Shown: positions 1-8,048 of the stretch, piece after piece
How positions within the stretch are numbered: the first letter of the stretch is position 1
How the letters are laid out: every line of letters begins with the position of its first letter
Source of the DNA: Oscillospiraceae bacterium
GTDB taxonomy: Bacteria > Bacillota > Clostridia > Oscillospirales > Oscillospiraceae
Length of the DNA stretch: 9,099 nt
Reading direction: 5' to 3'
Assembly: GCA_016297855.1 (NCBI GenBank)
Contig: JAEDFW010000066.1
Location: forward strand, 1-9,099
Notes under the pieces: generated by a model
What the model was told of the DNA's origin: nothing
Databases searched by the model: none
What the model saw: the letters and a program-made list of their open reading frames with translations, nothing else
Position numbers and translations under genes: made by a program

Positions 1-796
1 GATACTCGGTGTACTCGTACAGAAGCTCTGCCGCCTGCGAGCAGATCTGCTCACCCACGCCCTGCGTGTACACGGCCAGCAGAAACGGCTGTGAGGCGTA
101 GATGATGCCGGTGTCGTTTTCCGCGCCCTCAAAGCCGCCGTATTTGTGCGCAACGGTCACCTTGTCCTCCAGAAGCGCCTTGAAATACGCGCCGGGACAG
201 GCCTCGGTCATATAACCGAGCATCTCGGAAAAATCGTCCGCGTGCGCGTAGAGGTATTTCAGGCAGTCCATCATCATGCGCGTGCAGTAGTAGTTGTCGG
301 CATAGTAGATGGGGTCGATCTCGTCGTCGGTCATGGTAAAAAAGGGGCGCATGGCCTCTTTGTAGTCGCGGAAGCTGCCGAGGTGATAGAGCATGGCGAT
401 CGAGACCTCGTTGTTCGAATCGACCAGACTCATGCGGTGGCAATCGTCCAGCGTCGTGCCCGCGCCGGGTATGTAGGTGTCGCCCGTGATCTCGCCGGAT
501 GCCTGCAGTTCGTAGTAGTACAGGTTCAGCGGCAGCTTGTAGGTGCTGGCTGCGACCATGAAAGACGTCTCGTTGAAGCAGTATTCCTCGCCCGTGACGG
601 TGTTGTAGTAGCAAAGCGAGAAATTGGACTCGTCAAGATGATGCGTCAGCATGAATTCGGCCATCAGACCATCGAGCGTCTTGCCCGCCACCTGAGCGCC
701 GGCTTCGGCCGGGTCGGCGGCAAGAACCGGCGTACCGAGCACAAAAAGAAACGCCGCGATCAGTATGCACGCGGCCAGGCGTCTGAACAGGTGCAA
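1..796 (-). CDS. Secreted serine beta-lactamase-fold protein (class A-like), 3' end outside the window
   Basis: The first 265 codons are present. I chose a TTG start at 796 because AAGGAG (805-810) sits 8 nt upstream; an in-frame GTG at 803-805 overlaps that site. Residues 1-26 form a signal peptide (RR, hydrophobic stretch, V-L-A before A27), so the protein is exported. The mature part has the layout of penicillin-recognising serine enzymes: S84-T-Y-K87 as the SxxK nucleophile motif, S127-N-N129 where class A enzymes have SDN, and K218-Y-G-G221 followed by a beta strand (residues 229-245) where they have KTG. I see no clear Glu166-type omega-loop motif, so true beta-lactamase activity is doubtful. 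A D,D-peptidase-like, esterase-like or non-catalytic wall role is possible. Seven cysteines in the mature part are unusual for an exported protein. It is transcribed alone from its own promoter. Fold assignment is fairly sure; function is not. Confidence 0.8.
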   Translation of the reverse strand, partial: MHLFRRLAACILIAAFLFVLGTPVLAADPAEAGAQVAGKTLDGLMAEFMLTHHLDESNFSLCYYNTVTGEEYCFNETSFMVAASTYKLPLNLYYYELQASGEITGDTYIPGAGTTLDDCHRMSLVDSNNEVSIAMLYHLGSFRDYKEAMRPFFTMTDDEIDPIYYADNYYCTRMMMDCLKYLYAHADDFSEMLGYMTEACPGAYFKALLEDKVTVAHKYGGFEGAENDTGIIYASQPFLLAVYTQGVGEQICSQAAELLYEYTEY

Positions 797-819
797 AAGT
801 ACCACTCCTTCTGCACGAT

Positions 820-848
820 ATCATAGCGCAAAAAGGGGAAAAATGCAA
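820..848 (-). promoter_or_regulatory. SigA-type promoter for the beta-lactamase-fold gene
   Basis: Reading the minus strand, TTGCAT (843-848) is followed after exactly 17 nt by TATGAT (820-825). The predicted start point near 813 leaves only about 17 nt of leader before the TTG codon, just enough for the AAGGAG site. The promoter lies downstream of the terminator at 889-922, so this gene is a separate unit from the sugar importer. Confidence 0.7.
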
Positions 849-888
849 GGTTTTGCCGCAGAATGGGTGCGCTAGAGGCACGAATGCG

Positions 889-922
889 AAAAAACGCTCC
901 CGCCCGGAGGCGGGAGCGTTTT
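889..922 (-). terminator. Intrinsic terminator of the sugar ABC operon
   Basis: A perfect 14-bp inverted repeat (891-904 with 909-922, loop 905-908) is followed on the minus strand by six T. It starts 32 nt after the stop codon of the substrate-binding protein gene. On the plus strand only four T follow, so the minus orientation is the natural one. Confidence 0.92.
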
Positions 923-953
923 GCGTTGTGTGTTGAATGAGTGTTCTTACCGA

Positions 954-2138
954 TTAGTCATAAACCAGCAGGGCGATCATGTCATCGTCGATGTTGGACG
1001 CGTCATACCACTGAGCGCCGGTGTCGACGTCGGAGACTTCCTCACCGTTGGCAGCCTTGACAGCCAGCTCAACAGCCTTGTAGCCGATCTGGTACGGATC
1101 CTGGGTCACGGAGCCATAGAACCAGCCCTGACGGACCGCGTTCTTCTGGGCAGCGCCGGCGTCGAAGCCAGCAACGACCAGGTCTTCGTACTTGCCGCCG
1201 TCAGCCAGATCCTCGCCGTCGGAAACAGCAGCCAGGAAGCCGGTCACAGCGCCTTCGTTGGAGCAGAAGACAGCCGCGAGGTTGTCGAGCTGCAGCAGGG
1301 CGTTGGCAGCGGTCTGAACAGCGGTAGCTTCGGTGGTAGCGGAGATCTCAACGCGGATGATGATCGCAGCGTCGTCAACCTTCTTTTCCCACTTGGCGTG
1401 GCCTTCGATGGAGACCTTGCCGGGCTGGACAGCCTCGGCCAGCTCAGCCATGCGGTTCACGAAACCGGTGGTACGGCCGGTGACGGAAGCGGAAACAGCG
1501 TCCTGAGACAGGCAGGCGATGACGATGGGAGCATCGGAAGTAGCAGCAGCCATCTTGGCAGCCAGCGCTTCGTTCTCGGCGAACTTGTCGGCAGCGATTG
1601 CAGCAGCAGCTTCGTTGTTGGTGCAGGCGGTAGCCTTGACAGCGCCGGTGGTATCATCGGGAACACCGGAGTCGAAGCCGATGACGGGGATGTTCTTCTC
1701 AGCGCACTCTTCCAGGATCTCGGTCACGGACTCGGTGGACAGCGCGGCCAGAGCCATGGCCTGCGGGTCCTTGGCCATTTCCTTCTTGACCATGTCGACC
1801 TGCGCGTTGATCTCGGTCTCGGAAGCGGGGCCGTCGAAGTAGATCTCTACGCCGTAGTCGGCAGCGGCAGCTTCGGAACCGGCCTTAACAGCCTGCCAGA
1901 ACTGGTGCTGGAAGCCCTTGGCCATGACGGGGATGTAGAGCGTGCCGGCCTCGGCAGCGGGCTCTTCCGCGGCGGGCTCTTCGGCAGCGGGCTCTTCGGC
2001 AGCGGGCTCTTCCGCAGCGGGGGTCTCAGCGGCGGGAGTCTCGGTCTTGGGTTCTTCAGTCTTGGTCTCGCTGGAAGCGCAGGCAACCAGAGCGAAAACC
2101 ATGACCAGCGCAAGAAGCAGAGCGATCAGTTTCTTCAT
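954..2138 (-). CDS. Sugar ABC transporter substrate-binding lipoprotein (RbsB/periplasmic-binding type)
   Basis: 394 residues, ATG preceded by GGAGG at 9 nt. Residues 1-19 are a lipoprotein signal peptide ending in the lipobox L-V-A-C20, so the mature protein is lipid-anchored outside the membrane. A Pro/Ala/Glu-rich linker (about 24-64) with six five-residue repeats leads to a two-lobed type I periplasmic-binding domain (about 66-390). This shows the usual landmarks of the ribose/galactose group: an N-terminal strand with K-G-F and F-W, a GFDSG hinge strand, a late V-A-G-F-D-A-G strand and Q-D-P-Y-Q-I-G near the C-terminus. It should bind a monosaccharide-like ligand and deliver it to the permease at 2214-3215. 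The exact ligand cannot be told from sequence; pentoses, hexoses and related compounds use the same fold. It is the last gene of its operon, separated from the permease gene by a hairpin and closed by the terminator at 889-922. Confidence 0.92.
   Translation of the reverse strand: MKKLIALLLALVMVFALVACASSETKTEEPKTETPAAETPAAEEPAAEEPAAEEPAAEEPAAEAGTLYIPVMAKGFQHQFWQAVKAGSEAAAADYGVEIYFDGPASETEINAQVDMVKKEMAKDPQAMALAALSTESVTEILEECAEKNIPVIGFDSGVPDDTTGAVKATACTNNEAAAAIAADKFAENEALAAKMAAATSDAPIVIACLSQDAVSASVTGRTTGFVNRMAELAEAVQPGKVSIEGHAKWEKKVDDAAIIIRVEISATTEATAVQTAANALLQLDNLAAVFCSNEGAVTGFLAAVSDGEDLADGGKYEDLVVAGFDAGAAQKNAVRQGWFYGSVTQDPYQIGYKAVELAVKAANGEEVSDVDTGAQWYDASNIDDDMIALLVYD
1947..2036 (-). repeat. 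Six in-frame 15-bp tandem repeats coding a PAAEE-type linker
   Basis: Residues 35-64 of the binding lipoprotein are PAAET, four copies of PAAEE, then PAAEA. At DNA level the units are nearly identical 15-mers, differing mostly at third codon positions. The repeat forms a flexible acidic spacer between the lipid anchor and the binding domain, and its copy number could vary by replication slippage without breaking the frame. Confidence 0.9.
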
Positions 2139-2170
2139 TTGATGATTCCTCCATAAGTTATTTTTTTATC

Positions 2171-2188
2171 AAACGCGGTTACGCGCTT
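2171..2188 (-). promoter_or_regulatory. Intercistronic hairpin between permease and binding-protein genes
   Basis: In the 75-nt gap the minus strand can fold AAGCGCG with CGCGTTT (7 bp, one G-U) around a four-base loop. The following bases are A-rich rather than T-rich, so it is not a terminator. Such hairpins often protect or define the end of a downstream transcript. Here it could raise binding-protein mRNA over permease mRNA. The function is inferred. Confidence 0.45.
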
Positions 2189-2213
2189 AATACGATGGAA
2201 ACGGGGATGCGGA

Positions 2214-3215
2214 TCAGACCTTCTTCACGCGGTTGGCGGCGTTCGTTCTGGCCTTGTCGAGCAGAACCGCGCCGATGACGACAGCGCCCGTGAGGAACGT
2301 CTGCCACGGAGCCTGCAGGCCGCAGGCGGAAAGGCCCGTTTTCAGAACAGACATGATGAACACGCCGATGAGCGTGCCGACCATCGTGCCGGAGCCGCCG
2401 GACATGGACGTACCGCCGATGATGACGCCGGTGATGCCGTTCATTTCCAGACCGTTGCCGGTGCCCGGGGTGATGGTGGTGTAAGCGGCTGCGTAGAAGA
2501 TACCGGCCATGCCGATGAAGAAGCCGGACAGGGTGTAGACGGCGACCTTCCAGCTGTCAACATTGATGCCGGACAGGCGCGCGGCCTCTTCGTTGGAGCC
2601 GATGGCGTAGGTGTAGCGGCCGAACTTGGTCTTGTGCAGGATCAAAGACGCAATGATAAAGAAGCCGAACAGCCACAGCGCACCGACCGGGAAGCCCTTG
2701 ACGCCGAACAGATCGGCGCGGATAAAGACTTTCTTGAACCAGGCGCCGACTTCAGCGGTGGCGGTGGGCCAGGTCTGGGACTGCACCTTGGTGATGATGG
2801 AGCCGAGGCCCATGGACATCATCTGCGTGCCGAGCGTTGCGATGAAGGGAGGCAGCTTCAGACGGGCGACCAGCGTGCCGTTGATGAAGCCGAAGCCCAC
2901 GCCGACGAAAATGGTCAGCGCCAGCGCAAGAATGAGCGGCCAGTTGTGGACCTTGAACACATACGCGCCCAGCAGAGCCGAGCACATCATGACCGTGCCG
3001 AGAGACAGGTCGATGCCGCCGGTGATGATGATGAACGTGACGCCGAAGGCCATGAAGCCGATGTAGTAGCTGGCTTCGAGGATGTTCTTGAGCGTGTCAA
3101 GCGTAAAGAACTTGTTGCCGAAGATCGCAAATACGATGTACAGAAGGACCAGAACAGCAGGCGCCAGAAGCTTCTGCAGATCAAACTTTTTCGTACCGAG
3201 TTTCTCCATTTTCAT
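2214..3215 (-). CDS. Sugar ABC transporter permease (RbsC-like, branched-chain/ribose permease family)
   Basis: 333 residues, integral membrane protein with several hydrophobic segments (roughly 17-35, 49-65, 72-88, 93-113, 124-142, 177-194, 225-245, 260-295, 305-320). Family landmarks of the ribose-type permeases are visible: T-G-G-I-D-L-S-L-G at 65-73, the cytoplasmic ATPase-contact motif G-S-N-E-E-A-A-R-L-S-G-I at 206-217, and G-G-T-S followed by G-G-S-G-T at 267-277. The length matches RbsC/XylH-type proteins. Two copies would form the membrane channel that pairs with the double ATPase upstream. Its ATG directly abuts the TAA of the ATPase gene with only a weak ribosome site (a GGGG run), so translation is probably coupled. 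A second ATG at codon 3 is an alternative start. Confidence 0.93.
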   Translation of the reverse strand: MKMEKLGTKKFDLQKLLAPAVLVLLYIVFAIFGNKFFTLDTLKNILEASYYIGFMAFGVTFIIITGGIDLSLGTVMMCSALLGAYVFKVHNWPLILALALTIFVGVGFGFINGTLVARLKLPPFIATLGTQMMSMGLGSIITKVQSQTWPTATAEVGAWFKKVFIRADLFGVKGFPVGALWLFGFFIIASLILHKTKFGRYTYAIGSNEEAARLSGINVDSWKVAVYTLSGFFIGMAGIFYAAAYTTITPGTGNGLEMNGITGVIIGGTSMSGGSGTMVGTLIGVFIMSVLKTGLSACGLQAPWQTFLTGAVVIGAVLLDKARTNAANRVKKV

Positions 3216-4715
<1,500 letters not shown>

Positions 4716-4787
4716 TATTCTACCACCTTCCTCTTGTTTTTCCTGTCAAATTGCGTCCGGGACGGACGGTGTTACTTTCACGCTCAC

Positions 4788-4796
4788 AGCATACCA
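4788..4796 (-). promoter_or_regulatory. Candidate extended -10 promoter for the sugar ABC operon
   Basis: On the minus strand TGG-TATGCT gives an extended -10 element about 72 nt before the ATPase start codon. The bases 17 nt upstream are only T-rich, so no good -35 is present. A rival -10, TACAAT (843-848 past 4000, that is 4843-4848), overlaps the inverted repeat at 4844-4864 but also lacks a clear -35. The operon must start somewhere between the terminator at 5013 and 4716, and I see no near-consensus promoter there. Confidence 0.3.
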
Positions 4797-4843
4797 GATT
4801 TCCGTCAAGGAAAAAATGAAAAATGTCCACAAAAAGGTGAAAA

Positions 4844-4864
4844 TTGTACATTGGTTTCGTACAA
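4844..4864. promoter_or_regulatory. Inverted repeat TTGTAC-N9-GTACAA, operator candidate
   Basis: Perfect 6-bp half sites separated by 9 bp, centred about 140 bp upstream of the ATPase start codon. The spacing of half sites by about two helical turns suits a dimeric regulator. One half site overlaps the possible -10 TACAAT on the minus strand, where binding would repress. The regulator is unknown and not in the window. Confidence 0.4.
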
Positions 4865-4901
4865 GAATTGCCTGCCCGGAATCGTCAGTTTGCATAGAAA
4901 C

Positions 4902-4920
4902 AAAAAACGTTTCGTTTTTT
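4902..4920. promoter_or_regulatory. Inverted repeat AAAAAACG-TTT-CGTTTTTT with AAACGTTT core, LacI-type operator candidate
   Basis: A perfect 8-bp inverted repeat with a 3-bp centre. It contains AAACGTTT (4905-4912), the central core found in operators of several LacI-family sugar regulators including RbsR and PurR. The outer bases do not follow a complete LacI-family consensus. Its place upstream of a ribose-type importer makes it a reasonable operator candidate; it is not proven. Confidence 0.35.
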
Positions 4921-5012
4921 CGGGAAAAGAAGCGCCGCGGCGGCTGCGGTATGCTGCGCGCAAGGGGCAGACAGCAGCCGGCATGCACCCTGCATGCGCG
5001 CGCGGCAGAATG

Positions 5013-5050
5013 AAAAACCGGCAGGCGCTGCTGTTTGCAGCGCCTGCCGG
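5013..5050 (-). terminator. Intrinsic terminator of the trpXYZ operon
   Basis: Perfect stem of 13-14 bp (5018-5031 with 5037-5050) around a short loop, followed by five T on the minus strand. It begins 28 nt after the ATPase stop codon and separates the tryptophan importer from the sugar importer. Of the following gap (4716-5012), the part next to the terminator (4921-5012) holds only GC-rich short inverted repeats such as GCATGCA-CCC-TGCATGC at 4981-4997. Confidence 0.92.
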
Positions 5051-5078
5051 GGCGGAACGGACATCTTGTGTTTTGTGC

Positions 5079-5852
5079 TCAGCTGCCGCACGAGATGCAG
5101 ATGCGGTTGAACATGCCGAGAATATCGTCGATGGACGTGGCGGCCTTCTGCGCGCCGGCCTTGTCGAGGACGATGCGGCCCTGATCCATCATCACGATCC
5201 GGTCGCCGTACTGCGCCGCGTAGCGCAGATTGTGCGTTACCATGAGTGCCGTGAGCTTCTTTTCACGCACGATCTGATCCGTCAGCGCCATGATCGTCTC
5301 TGCGGTTCTGGGATCGAGCGCGGCGGTGTGCTCATCCAGAATCAGAAAGCGCAGCGGCGTCATGGTGGCCATCAGCAGTGCGACAGCCTGACGCTGGCCG
5401 CCGGACAGCGCGCCCATTTTGACGTCCAGTTTATCCTCCAGACCGAGGCCAAGCTCGCGCAGCATCTGGCAGTATTCGTCCCTCCGGCGCCGGTTGACGC
5501 CGCGGCGCAGATCGAAGGGCTTGCCCTTGTTGTCGGCCAGGGACAGGTTTTCCAGCATGGTCAGCCCCGGGCATGTGCCCGCAGCCGGATTCTGGTACAC
5601 GCGGCCCATCTGCGCGTAGCGCTGGTAGTCTTTCAGTTTGGCGATGCTTTTGCCGCCGATCAGAACGTCGCCCTGCTCCACCGGGATCGAGCCGCAGATG
5701 ATGTTCAGAAGCGAGGTCTTGCCGCTGCCGTTGCTGCCGACGATGCAGACGAACTGTCCCTCGTCCACGGTAAAATTGAAGTTTTCAAACAGGCGCTGCT
5801 CCGTGACGGCGCCCGGGTTGTAGATCTTTGTGATGTTGCGCAGCTCAAGCAT
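5079..5852 (-). CDS. trpZ: ABC transporter ATP-binding protein of the tryptophan importer (TrpZ-like)
   Basis: 257 residues, one complete nucleotide-binding domain: Walker A G39-SNGSGKT-46, Q-loop Q87, signature LSGGQ at 149-153, Walker B with D173-E174, D-loop A-L-D at 178-180 and switch His207. It hydrolyses ATP on the cytoplasmic face and drives the permease with which its start overlaps by 8 nt (5845-5852), a classic sign of translational coupling and shared stoichiometry. It is the last gene of the unit. It contains no tryptophan, fitting a protein that must be made during Trp shortage. The family relation is to ATPases paired with PF04392-type binding proteins; the specificity itself comes from the T-box and the binding protein. 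Confidence 0.88.
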   Translation of the reverse strand: MLELRNITKIYNPGAVTEQRLFENFNFTVDEGQFVCIVGSNGSGKTSLLNIICGSIPVEQGDVLIGGKSIAKLKDYQRYAQMGRVYQNPAAGTCPGLTMLENLSLADNKGKPFDLRRGVNRRRRDEYCQMLRELGLGLEDKLDVKMGALSGGQRQAVALLMATMTPLRFLILDEHTAALDPRTAETIMALTDQIVREKKLTALMVTHNLRYAAQYGDRIVMMDQGRIVLDKAGAQKAATSIDDILGMFNRICISCGS

Positions 5853-6783
5853 GGATGATCGCCTCCCCCTTCCGGCCGGACAGCACCAGCACCAGCAAAA
5901 ACAGTACCGCCGTGATCAGCTTCATCATATTGGCGGGCAGGCCCATGCTCAGCGCCGCCTGAATGCACAGTTTGTAGAGGATACTGCCGAGAATGACTGC
6001 CGTGGTGCCGGCAGGTGTGGAGAGCCAACGCAGGCCGCGCGTTCTGCGCAGGCGGTTGGCCGCGCGGGAGTCGGAGAAAAAGCGCATGGCCGAGATGCCG
6101 ATGATGACCGCCGCCAGGCCATATACCAGCTGGCCGGTGCCCATGGTGGCGGAAAAGCTGCGCTGCTCATGGCAAACCACGCAGCCCGCCAGCGAGACCA
6201 GCGCGTTGGCGATGACCAGCCCCAGAATCTTGACGCGGCCGCAGTCTTTGGCCAGCGTGGTGACGAGCGCGGCGTTATCGCCCACCGCGCGCAGAAGCAG
6301 GCCCGATTTCGTCTTGAGATACAGATCCAGCGCCAGCTTGACCGCCAGCACCAGAACAAACGACACCACCAGCTTTCGCACCATCGTGCTCGCACCGCCC
6401 ATCAGCGCCAGCACCGGCGCGGAAGTAAAAATGGTGTCCGTGCCGCGGTCGATCGTAAGGTTCGAGCCGGCGATCTGCAGGTTGATGGAAAACAGCGCCG
6501 TCATGGTGATGATGCCGGCCAGAAGATTGCGCACCTTCAGGCGCACATGGATAAAACCGGTAAACAGACCCGCCAGCGCGCCCACGGCCATGGCAATGGG
6601 CAGCGTCAGCCACGCGTTCACGCCCCGCGTCAGCAGTACGGCGGTAACTGCCGCGCCCAGCGGGAACGTGCCGTCAACGCCCAGATCGGGAAAATCCAGA
6701 ATGGAATAGGTGATATATACGCCGAAGGAGATCAGCGCGTAGACCAGCCCCTGCGTCAGGGTACTGACCAGAAGATCGGTCAT
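5845..6783 (-). CDS. trpY: ABC transporter permease of the tryptophan importer (TrpY-like)
   Basis: 312 residues, very hydrophobic, with about eight or nine membrane segments (roughly 8-28, 40-57, 60-80, 85-105, 133-153, 184-204, 217-235, 259-279, 284-301). It belongs to the branched-chain amino acid/ribose permease superfamily; the segment with R165-A-V-G-D-N170 is the expected ATPase contact. An Arg-rich stretch near 240-252 should be cytoplasmic. The ATG has AGGAGG 8 nt upstream. The gene is separated from the lipoprotein gene by 78 nt holding a strong hairpin, and its end overlaps the ATPase gene. It has only two Trp (58 and 253). Permeases of this type travel with PF04392 binding proteins; the tryptophan assignment is inferred from the leader. 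Confidence 0.88.
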   Translation of the reverse strand: MTDLLVSTLTQGLVYALISFGVYITYSILDFPDLGVDGTFPLGAAVTAVLLTRGVNAWLTLPIAMAVGALAGLFTGFIHVRLKVRNLLAGIITMTALFSINLQIAGSNLTIDRGTDTIFTSAPVLALMGGASTMVRKLVVSFVLVLAVKLALDLYLKTKSGLLLRAVGDNAALVTTLAKDCGRVKILGLVIANALVSLAGCVVCHEQRSFSATMGTGQLVYGLAAVIIGISAMRFFSDSRAANRLRRTRGLRWLSTPAGTTAVILGSILYKLCIQAALSMGLPANMMKLITAVLFLLVLVLSGRKGEAIIHA

Positions 6784-6800
6784 GGTCGGTTCCTCCTGTC

Positions 6801-6848
6801 AAAAAAATGATACAGGCGCTGCGCCGTTGTCAGCGGCGCAGCGCGTAT
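6801..6848 (-). terminator. Hairpin with T tract between trpX and trpY, probable partial terminator
   Basis: A perfect 11-bp GC-rich stem (6834-6844 with 6816-6826, 7-nt loop). It can be lengthened by ATAC/GTAT across a 2-nt bulge and is then followed, after CA, by seven T on the minus strand (6801-6807). The imperfect junction between stem and T tract suggests partial termination or 3'-end protection. Either would give more binding protein than permease and ATPase, as importers usually need. Confidence 0.6.
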
Positions 6849-6861
6849 GATTCAGCAAAGA

Positions 6862-7899
6862 TCAGGCCTCATTGGCCTCCACGGCCCGCGCGGCCACGGC
6901 TTCGGGAATGTCGATGCCCATCGCATCCAGCGCAGCGGAATTGATGTAGATGCCGTACTCGGAAATGGTCTCATAGGGCAGGTCCTGACAGGTTGCCTGC
7001 CCGGTGATCACCTTCGCGGCCATCATGCCGGTCTGGATGCCGAGCTGGATATAGTCAATTCCGGCAGCGGCCACACAGCCGAGCTTGACCTGCTCGACCT
7101 CGGAGCCGTAGATGGGAATGCCCGCTTCGTCCGTTTTTTCCAGAATGGCGGCCAGCACGCCCACCACGTTGTTGTCGGTCAGATTGCAGAAGCAGTCCAC
7201 GCCGTGCGAGATCAGGGTGTCCGCCGCCTGCGTGACCTCAGCCTGACTGGTCACGCCGACAACGTCAAGCGTAAAGCCGTAATCCAGCGCCTTCTGCTGG
7301 TATTCCTCGATGGCGGAAACGGAGTTCGGTTCGCTGGTGGTGTAGATGATGCCGATGGTCTTGGCCTCGGGCTGCAGCTGCCGGATCAGGTCGAGCTGCG
7401 CCTCAATCGGCAGCTTGTCGGATGTGCCGGTGACGTTGCCGGAATCCAGCTTGGCCTGCACGGGGTCGGTAATCGCGGTAAAGATCACGGGAATGTCCTT
7501 GTCCTCGGCGGCTGCATAGCAGGCTACCGCGGCCGGTGTGGCGATGGCGACCATCAGATCCGCGTTTTCCGAGGAGAATTGCTGCGCGATCTGGGTTGCA
7601 ATGCCATCGTCAAAGCTGGCGTTCTGGTAGTCCAGCTCAAAATCCACGCCTTCTTGCAGGCCGGCCTGCGCCAGTCCCTGCAAGAAGCCCTCACGGCAAT
7701 TGTCCAGCGACGGATGCTCGCCATACTGGCTGATGCCGATGAGATACGGCTCAGCGGCAGGCTCGGATGCCGGCTCCTGCGTCTGTGCGGCGGTGTCGGC
7801 CGGGGCGGCGGTCTGCGTGGACGTGCCGGCGCAGGCGGTGAGGCAGATCAGAAGTGCAAACGCCAGAACGGCGGAAATGATGCTGCGGAAGGTTTTCAT
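6862..7899 (-). CDS. trpX: Tryptophan ABC transporter substrate-binding lipoprotein (TrpX-like, PF04392 family)
   Basis: 345 residues with a signal peptide ending in the lipobox L20-T-A-C23, so it is anchored outside the membrane. An Ala/Pro/Glu/Gln linker (24-51) precedes a two-lobed binding domain of the ABC_sub_bind (PF04392) group. Typical stretches are I-G-I-S-Q-Y near 54-59, the F-T-A-I-T-D-P strand in the middle, the G-T-S-D segment after it and the I-G-I-I-Y-T-T-S-E-P-N-S strand that opens the second lobe. AGGAG lies 8 nt before the ATG. This family takes up amino acids and related small molecules. Here the upstream Trp-specific T-box, and the complete absence of Trp in the protein, indicate tryptophan or a precursor or analogue of it. 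It is the first large gene of the unit. Confidence 0.88.
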   Translation of the reverse strand: MKTFRSIISAVLAFALLICLTACAGTSTQTAAPADTAAQTQEPASEPAAEPYLIGISQYGEHPSLDNCREGFLQGLAQAGLQEGVDFELDYQNASFDDGIATQIAQQFSSENADLMVAIATPAAVACYAAAEDKDIPVIFTAITDPVQAKLDSGNVTGTSDKLPIEAQLDLIRQLQPEAKTIGIIYTTSEPNSVSAIEEYQQKALDYGFTLDVVGVTSQAEVTQAADTLISHGVDCFCNLTDNNVVGVLAAILEKTDEAGIPIYGSEVEQVKLGCVAAAGIDYIQLGIQTGMMAAKVITGQATCQDLPYETISEYGIYINSAALDAMGIDIPEAVAARAVEANEA

Positions 7900-7915
7900 G
7901 ATATTCTCTCCTGTT

Positions 7916-7993
7916 CTATAATAATGGAATTGGTATGATATTCGATTCGGAAAACGGCATGCAGCGCCGCCATCGTTTCGTATTTCGCTTCAT
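7916..7993 (-). CDS. Possible 25-codon leader peptide with one Trp codon
   Basis: A short ORF lies between the T-box terminator and trpX. Its ATG (7993) has a strong GGAGG (8001-8005) at 7 nt, better placed than the site of trpX. It encodes a basic start (MKRNTKRWRR) with a single Trp at codon 8, and ends in TAG at 7916-7918, only 3 nt before the AGGAG of trpX. A ribosome finishing here would cover or deliver to the trpX site, so coupling is likely if the ORF is translated. It resembles no family I know. It may be a genuine leader peptide or a chance ORF behind a spurious Shine-Dalgarno site. Confidence 0.4.
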   Translation of the reverse strand: MKRNTKRWRRCMPFSESNIIPIPLL

Positions 7994-8010
7994 CGTAAGA
8001 CCTCCAAGAC

Positions 8011-8048
8011 AAAAAATAAAAAGCCCCGTCCCTCTTTGGGACAAGACT
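8011..8048 (-). terminator. T-box regulatory terminator
   Basis: AGTCTTGTCCC (8038-8048) pairs over 11 positions with GGGACGGGGCT (8022-8032), including three G-U pairs, around the loop AAAGA. The stem is followed by TTTTT-A-TTTTTT. It follows the T-box antiterminator sequence directly and its 5' arm is shared with the antiterminator region, as expected of a conditional terminator. Confidence 0.9.

Noticed and set aside
146..826. A 226-codon open frame on the plus strand
   Set aside because: It is antisense to the beta-lactamase-fold gene, which has a promoter, ribosome site, signal peptide and recognisable active-site motifs.
1947..2036. Regular short repeats as a possible CRISPR array
   Set aside because: The repeats are contiguous 15-mers without spacers and lie in frame inside a lipoprotein gene. 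No cas gene is present.
921..2156. A 411-codon open frame on the plus strand
   Set aside because: It is the exact antisense of the sugar-binding lipoprotein gene, rich in Gly/Ser/Val/Leu, without domain, and the opposite strand carries a clear signal peptide, lipobox and ribosome site.
4803..4808. TTGACG as a -35 box for the sugar operon
   Set aside because: No acceptable -10 lies 16 to 18 nt downstream (the place reads GAGCGT), and the extended -10 candidate is only 9 nt away.
4981..4997. Inverted repeat GCATGCA-CCC-TGCATGC
   Set aside because: Only 7 bp, built from an internally palindromic hexamer, no T tract, and placed just after a good terminator. Nothing supports a specific function.
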